NCBI GenBank assembly: GCA_023391415.1
Contig: JAEWAY010000008.1
Span: forward strand, 20,472 to 84,471
DNA: 64,000 nt
Source: Bacteroidota bacterium
GTDB lineage: Bacteria > Bacteroidota > Bacteroidia > Cytophagales > Cytophagaceae
Reading direction: 5' to 3'
A program made the position numbers and the translations under genes. Positions 7,967 through 15,935 of this stretch are shown piece after piece (positions within the stretch are counted from its first letter, which is position 1; each line of letters begins with the position of its first letter). Below the pieces are notes generated by a model. It was given only the letters and a program-made list of their open reading frames with translations, was not told the DNA's origin and searched no databases.

Positions 7967-9889
7967 TTACAAAATCAGAAACTCGATACGTCGATTTCGC
8001 TTCCGCCCTTCTTCCGTCGTATTATCGGCTACGGGCTTCGTTTCTCCATAGCCTTTGTATTTCAACCGACCATTGTCTATACCTTTCGAAACGATATATT
8101 GGTATACCGCTTCCGCGCGACTGAGCGAGAGCCGCAGATTGTCCTTATCCGCTCCCACATCATCCGTATGCCCCCCAAACTCTATTCTCACCTCCGGATT
8201 CTTTTGCAGAAAAGCCACCACCTTGTCCAGTTCAGTTCTGGATTTTTCTTCCAACTCATATGAATTGGTATTGAAGAAAATATTGTTCAGTACGACCGAT
8301 TTACCTTTCTTCATCGGTTGCAGATATACATCCAGCTTGACAGGATTGAAACGCTCCGGATTCTTAAAATCAAAAAAATCACTGTAAAACAAATATCCAC
8401 TCTTGTCCACATTGAGAGCGTATTCACTTCCTTCCGTCAATACCAGCAGATACTCTCCCGTCACCGGATCGGAGTCTACAGACTGAATAACCGCGTTAGT
8501 CATCAGGTCGATCAGGTCTATACGGGCGTGTATAGGCTTTTTGCTTTCCGCGTCGTACACAAACCCCTTAGAATAAGTACTCACCTTTTCCGGCTTGATT
8601 TCCTCAGGCACTTCAAATTCGTACAGTAGAATCCGGGATGTCTGGTTATCTTTTTTTTCATAAATAGAATAAAACCCCTTGCTATTATCCGCGGTAATAA
8701 AAACCGAAGCGTCATTGGCCGGCGTATTGATCGGGTAGCCCAGGTTTTTAGGTTCTGAAAAAGTGCCATTGGGGTCTTTTTCCGTAAAGAAAATATCGAA
8801 ACCACCTAGTCCGACCAACTCGTCGGAAGAGAAGTACAAGGTCTTGCCATCCGCGTGAATGAATGGCGAAACTTCGCGCCCCTTGGTATTGACCGGCGCG
8901 CCCAGATTGACCGCGGGCCGCCATTCGCCATTCTCGTCTCTACGGGTTACCCAGAGATCTTCTTTACCAAGTCCTCCGGGCCGCCTGGATGAAAAATAGA
9001 CCGTCTTGCCGTCGGCGGAGATGGAGGGTTCGGAATCCCAGGCGGGCGAGTTCACATTTCGCCCCATATTGACCGGATCCGTCCAGATTCCTCCCTGATT
9101 GTAGGATATATACAAATCGCATTGTCCCAGCCCGTCTTCCCGGTTGCAACTGGCGAACACCAGGATCTTGCCATCTCCCGATACGCTGCACGCGCCTTCA
9201 TTGAAACCCGTATTGATGTTGGGCGCTATGGATACCGGCTCAGACCACTTTCCATCTATATTGTTACTGATGACGATATCTTCATCGTCATTTACCCTTG
9301 GTCCTACTCTCCGGCTATATATCAGAGTAGACTGATCGGCGGTAAGCACCGGGTACGCGTGAATGTAAAACTTGTTGATCTGAGGCGGCATAAGACGCGG
9401 CATAAAAGTAATAGGATTGTTCGTAGCCTGTATCCCAAACTCCGCCCTTTCCAGCATGGAAGCGGCCATGTCTGTCATATCTTTACGTAATGGCTTTACT
9501 TCCAGAACACGTTCAAACCATCCTTTCGCCTTTTCATACTCTCCGTCCAGATACAAATATTCACCCAAAGTCAGATACGCGGCGGCCATATCCCTGGATT
9601 GAGGCTTTAATTCACACGCCTTCTCAAAATGAGTTCGGGCGTTTTTATTCTCACCGAAACGTTTGTAAGTAGCTCCCAATGTCAAATGCGCCTCTACAAA
9701 ACCGGGATCTTTTTCCAGAGCTTCTTCCAGTTTTTTTATACCGGCATCAAATTGTCGCTGCCGAAACAGGGCGTCCGCTTCCTGAAAAAGTTTAATAGCT
9801 TTCTTATTGGTGGTAGACAAGGTTTGCTGGGCGCTGAGATTCATAACGGCCCCAAAAATCAGGCAGAAAAGTATATAATAAATTCGCAT
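7967..9889 (-). CDS. PorE-like protein: TPR, beta-propeller, CRD and OmpA domains
   Basis: 640 residues. A signal peptide ends at NLSAQ. Residues about 28-150 are TPR repeats (AIKLFQEADALFRQRQFDAG, AHLTLGATYKRFGENKNART). Residues about 180-400 carry PD40/WD40-like propeller blades (GKILVFASCNREDGLGQCDL, GKTVYFSSRRPGGLGKEDLW, GKTLYFSSDELVGLGGFDIF). About 440-525 is a carboxypeptidase-regulatory-like domain (SKGFVYDAESKKPIHARIDL). About 535-640 is an OmpA peptidoglycan-binding domain (GGHTDDVGADKDNLRLSLSR). This is the domain order of PorE, a peptidoglycan-anchored T9SS component, but many paralogues share it. There is no lipobox cysteine after the signal peptide, unlike lipoprotein PorE. It starts 7 bases after queE ends. 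Confidence 0.85.
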   Translation of the reverse strand: MRIYYILFCLIFGAVMNLSAQQTLSTTNKKAIKLFQEADALFRQRQFDAGIKKLEEALEKDPGFVEAHLTLGATYKRFGENKNARTHFEKACELKPQSRDMAAAYLTLGEYLYLDGEYEKAKGWFERVLEVKPLRKDMTDMAASMLERAEFGIQATNNPITFMPRLMPPQINKFYIHAYPVLTADQSTLIYSRRVGPRVNDDEDIVISNNIDGKWSEPVSIAPNINTGFNEGACSVSGDGKILVFASCNREDGLGQCDLYISYNQGGIWTDPVNMGRNVNSPAWDSEPSISADGKTVYFSSRRPGGLGKEDLWVTRRDENGEWRPAVNLGAPVNTKGREVSPFIHADGKTLYFSSDELVGLGGFDIFFTEKDPNGTFSEPKNLGYPINTPANDASVFITADNSKGFYSIYEKKDNQTSRILLYEFEVPEEIKPEKVSTYSKGFVYDAESKKPIHARIDLIDLMTNAVIQSVDSDPVTGEYLLVLTEGSEYALNVDKSGYLFYSDFFDFKNPERFNPVKLDVYLQPMKKGKSVVLNNIFFNTNSYELEEKSRTELDKVVAFLQKNPEVRIEFGGHTDDVGADKDNLRLSLSRAEAVYQYIVSKGIDNGRLKYKGYGETKPVADNTTEEGRKRNRRIEFLIL

Positions 9890-9896
9890 ATGTCTT

Positions 9897-10541
9897 CTAT
9901 GGTATATTCATGTATTTATGCACCTGTAGGGAAACTTCCCATTGAGGATTATCTTTTACATAATCGATGATCAAGGGCAGCGTCTTGCCTTCCCTGGACC
10001 ATTCGGGCTGCAGGAACAGTTTGCAGTTACTACCTACTTTGGCGGCATATTGTTCGGCAAAATCAAAATCCGTCGCGTTGTATACAATGACCTTGAGCTC
10101 ATCCGCCAGTTTCAACGCTCCGTCTTCCGGCAACTTAAACTTTTTGGGAGAAAGACAAATCCAATCCCATTGACCAGAGACGGGATATGATCCCGAGGTC
10201 TCGATATGCGCGCGCATTCCCCGCTCCTTTAGCGCCCGGGTCAGCGGTTCCAGATTATACATCAACGGTTCCCCGCCCGTCACTACCGCGATTCGGCCCG
10301 GAAAAGCCGCCGCCTTGTCCGCTATGTCCCCGGCGGATTGAAGCGGATGCGCGTCCGCGTCCCAGGATTCTTTGACATCGCACCAATGACACCCGACATC
10401 GCACCCACCCAGACGAATAAAGTAGGCCGCCCTACCCTGGTAATAGCCTTCTCCCTGAATGGTATAAAAATCTTCCATAACAGGCAGGCTTTCGCCGGAA
10501 AGGACAAGTTTGTTCTGGGTTATCGCGGACATCGTAGACAT
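9897..10541 (-). CDS. queE: 7-carboxy-7-deazaguanine synthase
   Basis: 214 residues, usual for QueE. This radical SAM enzyme converts 6-carboxytetrahydropterin to 7-carboxy-7-deazaguanine in queuosine and preQ0 synthesis. The cluster-binding CDVGCHWC (C-x3-C-x2-C) is near residue 48, preceded by DFYTIQGEGYYQGRAAYFIRL. Further family features are VVTGGEPLMY and HIETSGSYPVSG. The C-terminal FLQPEW and VSLQVHKYMNIP are also typical. None of the other queuosine genes is in the window. It lies between folD, from which a terminator separates it, and the PorE-like gene, 7 bases downstream on the same strand. Confidence 0.95.
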   Translation of the reverse strand: MSTMSAITQNKLVLSGESLPVMEDFYTIQGEGYYQGRAAYFIRLGGCDVGCHWCDVKESWDADAHPLQSAGDIADKAAAFPGRIAVVTGGEPLMYNLEPLTRALKERGMRAHIETSGSYPVSGQWDWICLSPKKFKLPEDGALKLADELKVIVYNATDFDFAEQYAAKVGSNCKLFLQPEWSREGKTLPLIIDYVKDNPQWEVSLQVHKYMNIP

Positions 10542-10549
10542 TCTTTTAA

Positions 10550-10573
10550 TTAACGTTAACGTATAAAGTTAAC
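10550..10573. promoter_or_regulatory. Repeated GTTAAC palindromes upstream of queE
   Basis: The palindrome TTAACGTTAA (10550-10559) overlaps one GTTAAC, and a second GTTAAC lies at 10568-10573, 13 bases apart start to start. They sit 9-32 bases upstream of the queE start codon, where a repressor could block transcription or translation. AT-rich chance palindromes cannot be excluded. Confidence 0.3.
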
Positions 10574-10601
10574 ATTTTACCATCAAATATTCTCCTTTTC
10601 G

Positions 10602-10632
10602 ATAAAACGAAAGAGGGTCGTCACCGACCCTC
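10602..10632 (-). terminator. Rho-independent terminator of folD
   Basis: On the minus strand the 8-base stem GAGGGTCG (10625-10632) pairs perfectly with CGACCCTC (10613-10620) around a GTGA loop and is followed by TTTCGTTTT. It lies 33 bases after the folD stop codon and separates folD from queE. Confidence 0.85.
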
Positions 10633-10664
10633 CTTATCAAATAGGACATGCTATTTCCAACCAT

Positions 10665-11573
10665 TTACTTCTCATCAAAGGCGATCCGCTTCTGAGAAGA
10701 AAGGATGGTATTGCGCAACAGAGCGTATATCGTCATGGGGCCAACGCCGCCAGGTACAGGGGTAATATATCCCGATATGGGAGCTACCGCGTCGTAATCC
10801 ACATCGCCCTTCAAACTAAAGCCGCTTTTCTTTGTGACGTCTTCCACACGGGTAATGCCCACATCGACCACCACGGCGCCTGGTTTCACCATATCCGCGG
10901 TGATAAGTCCGGGTATGCCGACCGCTACGATCAGTATGTCCGCCTGCCTGGTATGACTGCCCAGATTCTGAGTATGCCTATGGCACAAAGTCACGGTACA
11001 GTTGCCGGGATAGCGGTCTCCGGCCATCAGTATGCTCATCGGCGAACCTACGATATTGCTGCGGCCGACAACCACGCAATGCTTGCCGAAGGTATCGATC
11101 TTGTAGCGCTCCAACAACGTAAGGATACCGTATGGCGTAGCGGATATGTAAGCGGGAAGGTTCTTGTTCATGCGACCGATATTGACCGGATGAAAACCAT
11201 CTACATCCTTTGATGGCGAGATACGGGCGGTAACCTTGTGAACGGAAATATGCTTTGGCAAGGGCAACTGAACAATCAGTCCGTCGATATCCGGATTCAG
11301 GTTGATCTCGTCAATCCTGGTCAAAAGTTCTTCTTCCGTAACCGACGCGTCCAGCCGCACATGGGTCGACTTGAATCCTACCTGCTCGCAGGAACGGATC
11401 TTTGAACTGACATAGGTTTCACTGGCGGGATCATTGCCAACAATAATAGCCGCCAGATGCGGCGTCTTGCCTCCATTGGCTTTGATAACCCGGACTTCGT
11501 CCGCGATCTCGTTTTTCAACTGCTCTGAGAGAGCCTTCCCGTCCAGTACCTGAAACCTGTTTTCCGTATACAT
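10665..11573 (-). CDS. folD: Methylenetetrahydrofolate dehydrogenase / cyclohydrolase
   Basis: 302 residues, full length. Bifunctional enzyme interconverting 5,10-methylene-, methenyl- and 10-formyl-tetrahydrofolate. The catalytic region contains SETYVSSKIRSCEQVGF, with the active-site lysine in YVSSK, and DGLIVQLPLPKH. The NADP-binding part shows VVVGRSNIVGSPMSILM and VVVDVGITRV. The signature PVPGGVGPMTIYALLRNT is near the C-terminus. Cytoplasmic; supplies one-carbon units for purine and formyl-methionine synthesis. It has its own terminator downstream and a 114-base gap from lepA, so it is probably its own unit. Confidence 0.97.
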   Translation of the reverse strand: MYTENRFQVLDGKALSEQLKNEIADEVRVIKANGGKTPHLAAIIVGNDPASETYVSSKIRSCEQVGFKSTHVRLDASVTEEELLTRIDEINLNPDIDGLIVQLPLPKHISVHKVTARISPSKDVDGFHPVNIGRMNKNLPAYISATPYGILTLLERYKIDTFGKHCVVVGRSNIVGSPMSILMAGDRYPGNCTVTLCHRHTQNLGSHTRQADILIVAVGIPGLITADMVKPGAVVVDVGITRVEDVTKKSGFSLKGDVDYDAVAPISGYITPVPGGVGPMTIYALLRNTILSSQKRIAFDEK

Positions 11574-11687
11574 TACTTTTTCTACTTTAAGATATAAACG
11601 AAGCGTTGGAATTTTTCCCTATTCACTATATATCAATCAACTTTAATTCACCTTAAACATACTTTTCCATAGCTCGTATCAAACGTT

Positions 11688-13472
11688 TTAGTCAAGTTTA
11701 AGCACCGCCATAAACGCTTCCTGAGGAATCTCCACATTGCCCACTTGCCTCATTCTTTTCTTACCTTTTTTCTGCTTTTCAAGCAGTTTGCGCTTACGGG
11801 AAATATCGCCTCCATAACACTTAGCCAAAACGTTTTTACGCATAGCCTTTACCGTTTCCCGGGCTATTACTTTCTGACCGATAGCCGCCTGAATAGCGAT
11901 TTCAAACATTTGTCTCGGGATCAACTCTTTCAGCTTCTCACAAAGCTTTTTACCCCAGTCATAGGCTTTATCGCGATGCACAATAGCGCTCAACGCGTCG
12001 ACCTTTTCTCCGTTAAAAAGTAAATCGAGTTTCACCATATTGGATTCTCTGAAGCCTATGAGCTCATAATCCAAAGAGGCGTATCCTTTGGAAATGGTTT
12101 TAAGCTTATCAAAGAAATCGAATACGATTTCCGCCAGAGGAATCTCAAAGCCAAGTTCGACCCGGTCACTGGTCAGATATACCTGATTTTTGATTATTCC
12201 CCTTTTATCCATGCACAAGGATATTACCGCCCCGACAAAATCGGCTTTGGTAATAATCTGCGCGCGTATATAAGGTTCTTCGATATGATCGATCAGAGTA
12301 GGGTCTGGCATATCGGCGGGCGCGTTGATCTTGATCATCTCCCCTTTCTTCAAGATAGCGTGAAACTGTACGCTCGGCACAGTCGTGATGACTGTCATGT
12401 CAAACTCGCGCTCCAGGCGTTCCTGCACGATTTCCATGTGCAACATGCCGAGAAATCCGCACCGGAATCCGAAGCCAAGCGCGGCGGAAGTTTCAGGCTC
12501 CCAGACGATGGAAGCGTCGTTGAGCTGCAATTTTTCCATCGCCGCTCTCAGATCTTCAAATTCGCTGGTTTCTACAGGATAAATTCCCGCGAATACCATC
12601 GGTTTCACATCTTCAAAACCTTTTATCGCTTCGGCTGGGCGATCGATTTTGGTAATCGTATCGCCTACCTTGACCTCCTTCGCCTCCTTAATGCCGGAGA
12701 TCAGATAGCCCACATTGCCGGCGGAAAGTTCTTTTTGAGGATCCTTGTCCAGCTTGAGCACGCCAATCTCGTCCGCGTTGTAGCGCTTGCCCGTATTGAC
12801 GAACTGCACGGCGTCACCCTGCCGGATCGTGCCATTGTAAACCCTGAATATAACCTCCACTCCTCTGAAAGAATTGAAAACGGAGTCGAAAATAAGCGCC
12901 TGCAAGGGTCCGTCGGGATCGCCCTTGGGAGGCGGAATACGTTCTACAATAGCGTTAAGAATATCAACAATCCCGATCCCCTCTTTACCACTCGCCGGAA
13001 TAATATCTTCCTTGACGCATCCGATCAGATCGATAATCTCGTCGGAAACTTCATCAGGCATGGCTCCGGGCAAATCAATCTTATTCAAAACCGGAATAAT
13101 TTCCAGATCATGCTCCATCGCCAGGTACAGATTGGAAATCGTCTGCGCCTCAATACCCTGGGACGCGTCCACAATTAGCAACGCGCCTTCGCAGGCCGCT
13201 ATGGACCTTGATACCTCATAGGAAAAGTCGACATGGCCCGGCGTATCTATAAGATTGAACACATAGGTTTCCCCCTTATACAGATAGCTCATCTGAATAG
13301 CGTGACTCTTAATCGTAATACCTCTCTCCCGCTCAAGATCCATATTGTCCAGAAGCTGGTTAGTCATGGACCGCTGCTGTACTGTCTGCGTAGTTTCGAT
13401 CAACCTGTCCGCCAATGTACTTTTCCCATGGTCGATATGGGCGATAATACAAAAATTCCGAATGTTTTTCAT
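11688..13472 (-). CDS. lepA: Elongation factor 4 (ribosomal back-translocase)
   Basis: 594 residues, the usual length. A translational GTPase. G1 is AHIDHGKSTLADRL near residue 10, with switch II DTPGHVDF near 77 and G4 NKIDLP near 131. The family-specific C-terminus is present: ISRKRKLLEKQKKGKKRMRQ, which follows KCYGGD, and ends VPQEAF-like IPQEAFMAVLKLD. Motif order (GTPase, domain II, domains III and V, C-terminal domain) is complete. The start MKNIRNFCIIAHIDHGKST is standard. A -7 promoter box lies 20 bases upstream. Confidence 0.98.
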   Translation of the reverse strand: MKNIRNFCIIAHIDHGKSTLADRLIETTQTVQQRSMTNQLLDNMDLERERGITIKSHAIQMSYLYKGETYVFNLIDTPGHVDFSYEVSRSIAACEGALLIVDASQGIEAQTISNLYLAMEHDLEIIPVLNKIDLPGAMPDEVSDEIIDLIGCVKEDIIPASGKEGIGIVDILNAIVERIPPPKGDPDGPLQALIFDSVFNSFRGVEVIFRVYNGTIRQGDAVQFVNTGKRYNADEIGVLKLDKDPQKELSAGNVGYLISGIKEAKEVKVGDTITKIDRPAEAIKGFEDVKPMVFAGIYPVETSEFEDLRAAMEKLQLNDASIVWEPETSAALGFGFRCGFLGMLHMEIVQERLEREFDMTVITTVPSVQFHAILKKGEMIKINAPADMPDPTLIDHIEEPYIRAQIITKADFVGAVISLCMDKRGIIKNQVYLTSDRVELGFEIPLAEIVFDFFDKLKTISKGYASLDYELIGFRESNMVKLDLLFNGEKVDALSAIVHRDKAYDWGKKLCEKLKELIPRQMFEIAIQAAIGQKVIARETVKAMRKNVLAKCYGGDISRKRKLLEKQKKGKKRMRQVGNVEIPQEAFMAVLKLD

Positions 13473-13491
13473 GTATAAAATAAACGAACTA

Positions 13492-13499
13492 CAAAGGTA
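13492..13499 (-). promoter_or_regulatory. -7 promoter box of lepA
   Basis: TACCTTTG on the minus strand, an exact TAnnTTTG match, 20 bases before the lepA ATG. The -33 position is weak (TTTA after a 21-base spacer), so the call rests on the -7 box and its position. Confidence 0.55.
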
Positions 13500-13617
13500 G
13501 AAATATTCATACTAAAAAAATAAACGGCAAGTTGATTATTTAGCGAGGTATTCTTTTATTTTTGAGACACCTTTGCGATCATTATCCGTACTAAGTACCA
13601 AAGGCCCTATTAGCGAA

Positions 13618-15930
13618 ATGAACAGATTCAGGAAACTCAAACTTTACTTCAGTAATTTTTACTATAGTTTCCCTGTACAGCTTCTGCTCAATCACCTGAA
13701 AAAAAACCAGATTCTCCTGTTGCTGTGGGCCTTGCTCTTCGCGGTCGTGACGCAGAATATCTTTAACATGATCGGGGTTCCTTATCTTTTTCTCGATCCC
13801 GAGTATATGAATCAGGTCGATTACCGGGGTTTCTTCCTGATTGGAGCGGCTACGGGAATTTTTATCATGTCGTTTCATATTACCACATACATACTCGACA
13901 GCTATAGATTTACCTTTCTGGGTACCATACCCAAGCCTTTTACCAAGTTTTGCCTCAACAACAGCGTCATACCCTTCGTTTTTCTGGTAGTATACACCTT
14001 CAGTATCATCAGCTTTCAGTTTCAGAACGGTTTTCAGCCAGTAAGCCAGATCATTACCGAAGTGCTCAGTTTCCTGTTCGGTGTTTCCATGGTATTGGTC
14101 ATTCTGTTTAGTTATTTCAGCAGCACCAACAAGGACATTTTCAAAGAACTTGCCGGTTCGCTGGACCAGCGCCTGGTCAAGACCCGGATCAACAGAGTCA
14201 ACGTATTACGAAAAATCCGTTCGTTTAAACGCAACAAGTATACGGTCAAATATTATTTCAAAAGTCCGTTTCATGTCGCCAAATGTCCGGACCATTCGAT
14301 CTATGACAAGGATGTACTGCTGAAGATTTTTGACCAGAATCACTTCAACGCGGTCATCGTCGAAATCATCGTCATATTTCTTATTATTCTTCTTGGCTTC
14401 TTTATGGACGAAGCCCGCTTCCAGATTCCGGCGGCCGCCAGCGGTATTCTTCTCCTGTCCATGTTTGTGATGTTTACAGGGGCTTTTTCGTACTGGCTCA
14501 GGGGCTGGGCGATCAGCGGACTGATCGCGTTGCTGGTCCTGTTCAATGTATTGGTAAAAAACCAGCTTGTCAACTCCGACTACAGGGTATACGGAATCGA
14601 CTATACCCGGGAGCCGGCCGAATATAGCCTGAAGCGCCTGCGCGCCTTGTCTAATCAGGAAAATTATCAAAAAGACAAAGCCGCTACGATTGAGATTCTG
14701 GAAAACTGGAAGAAAAAATTTCCGGAGGAGGAAAAACCGAAGATGTTCTTCATATGCACCAGTGGCGGAGGCCAGCGAGCGGCCGTCTGGACGGTAAACG
14801 CGCTCCAGAACATCGACAGCGCGCTCAACGGAGAGCTGATGAAGCATACCATGCTGATTACGGGCGCTTCCGGAGGCCTGATAGGCGCGGCGTATTACCG
14901 GGAACTATACCTTCTCAAACAACAGGGTAGCGACATCAACCTGTACTCCAAAAAACATTTCGACAATATGTCTAGCGACATCCTCAATCCGATGATGTTT
15001 AGCCTCGTAGTCAACGATCTTTTCCTGCGTTTTCAGACATTTGAATACAATGGGCACGACTACCTCAAGGACAGAGGTTACGCGTTTGAACAGCAGTTGA
15101 ATAAAAACCTGGGCCATGTATTTGAAAAAAAGCTGATGGACTATTACCTGCCGGAAAAAAACGCGGATATACCCATGCTGCTGCTTTCCCCAACAGTCGT
15201 CAACGACGGGCGCCCCCTATTCATATCCCCGCAGAAAGTAAGTTACATGACCGTTGGCAGCAGTCTCAAGGACCGCTATATGCTGCACCAGAAAATCAAA
15301 GGCATTGAGTACAGCCGTTTTTTTTCCGACCATGACGCGGAGGAGCTTCGTTTCCTCAGCGCCCTGCGCATGAGCGCCACATTTCCTTATATTACTCCCA
15401 ATGTCCTCATGCCGAGCTCTCCCCAGATGGAAATCATGGACGCGGGGCTGTCGGACAATTTTGGCATTAAGGACGCCGTCAATTTCCTGTATGTTTTCAA
15501 AGACTGGATCGCGGCGAACACGAGTGGAGTAATATTCATTGAAATCCGGGATTCCGAGAAAGACATTGAAATCGTCAAGAAAAAGGAAACTTCCATACTG
15601 CAAAAGATCACCAGCCCGATAGGCGGGCTGTACAACAACTGGGATTATTTTCAGGACATTACCAATGACAACATGATCGAGTTCGCGAAGTCCTGGTTTA
15701 AGAACGACATCGCTGTAGTCGACTTTCAATATATCCCCAGAGCCCGCTACTGGGACAAACTGAAAGACAAAAACATAGACCCTGAAAAAGTGGAAGCCGT
15801 CGACAAATCGGACAGAGCTGTGTTGAGCTGGCACCTGACTACCAGGGAAAAAGAAAGCCTGCGACGAACCATCAACGAAGGAAACAACCAGGCCAGTATC
15901 ATCCGGCTCAAAAAACTGACGCGCCAGTAG
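13618..15930 (+). CDS. Membrane-anchored patatin-like phospholipase
   Basis: 770 residues from the ATG at 13618; an in-frame TTG 45 bases upstream is a less likely start because it adds a polar tail. The first 330 residues contain about seven hydrophobic segments. The C-terminal half is patatin-like: the oxyanion region CTSGGGQRAAVW near residue 380, the nucleophile elbow GASGG near 414 (serine in GxSxG), and the catalytic aspartate in MDAGLSDNFG near 607. Both dyad residues are present, so an active acyl hydrolase is expected. The lipid substrate is unknown. The DUF5686 outer-membrane gene begins 5 bases after the stop, which implies an operon and perhaps a joint envelope function. Confidence 0.85.
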   Translation: MNRFRKLKLYFSNFYYSFPVQLLLNHLKKNQILLLLWALLFAVVTQNIFNMIGVPYLFLDPEYMNQVDYRGFFLIGAATGIFIMSFHITTYILDSYRFTFLGTIPKPFTKFCLNNSVIPFVFLVVYTFSIISFQFQNGFQPVSQIITEVLSFLFGVSMVLVILFSYFSSTNKDIFKELAGSLDQRLVKTRINRVNVLRKIRSFKRNKYTVKYYFKSPFHVAKCPDHSIYDKDVLLKIFDQNHFNAVIVEIIVIFLIILLGFFMDEARFQIPAAASGILLLSMFVMFTGAFSYWLRGWAISGLIALLVLFNVLVKNQLVNSDYRVYGIDYTREPAEYSLKRLRALSNQENYQKDKAATIEILENWKKKFPEEEKPKMFFICTSGGGQRAAVWTVNALQNIDSALNGELMKHTMLITGASGGLIGAAYYRELYLLKQQGSDINLYSKKHFDNMSSDILNPMMFSLVVNDLFLRFQTFEYNGHDYLKDRGYAFEQQLNKNLGHVFEKKLMDYYLPEKNADIPMLLLSPTVVNDGRPLFISPQKVSYMTVGSSLKDRYMLHQKIKGIEYSRFFSDHDAEELRFLSALRMSATFPYITPNVLMPSSPQMEIMDAGLSDNFGIKDAVNFLYVFKDWIAANTSGVIFIEIRDSEKDIEIVKKKETSILQKITSPIGGLYNNWDYFQDITNDNMIEFAKSWFKNDIAVVDFQYIPRARYWDKLKDKNIDPEKVEAVDKSDRAVLSWHLTTREKESLRRTINEGNNQASIIRLKKLTRQ

Positions 15931-15935
15931 TTTGA

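Noticed and set aside
12285..13178. 297-codon open frame opposite lepA
   Set aside because: lepA on the minus strand is unmistakable over this whole region; the plus frame is an antisense shadow.
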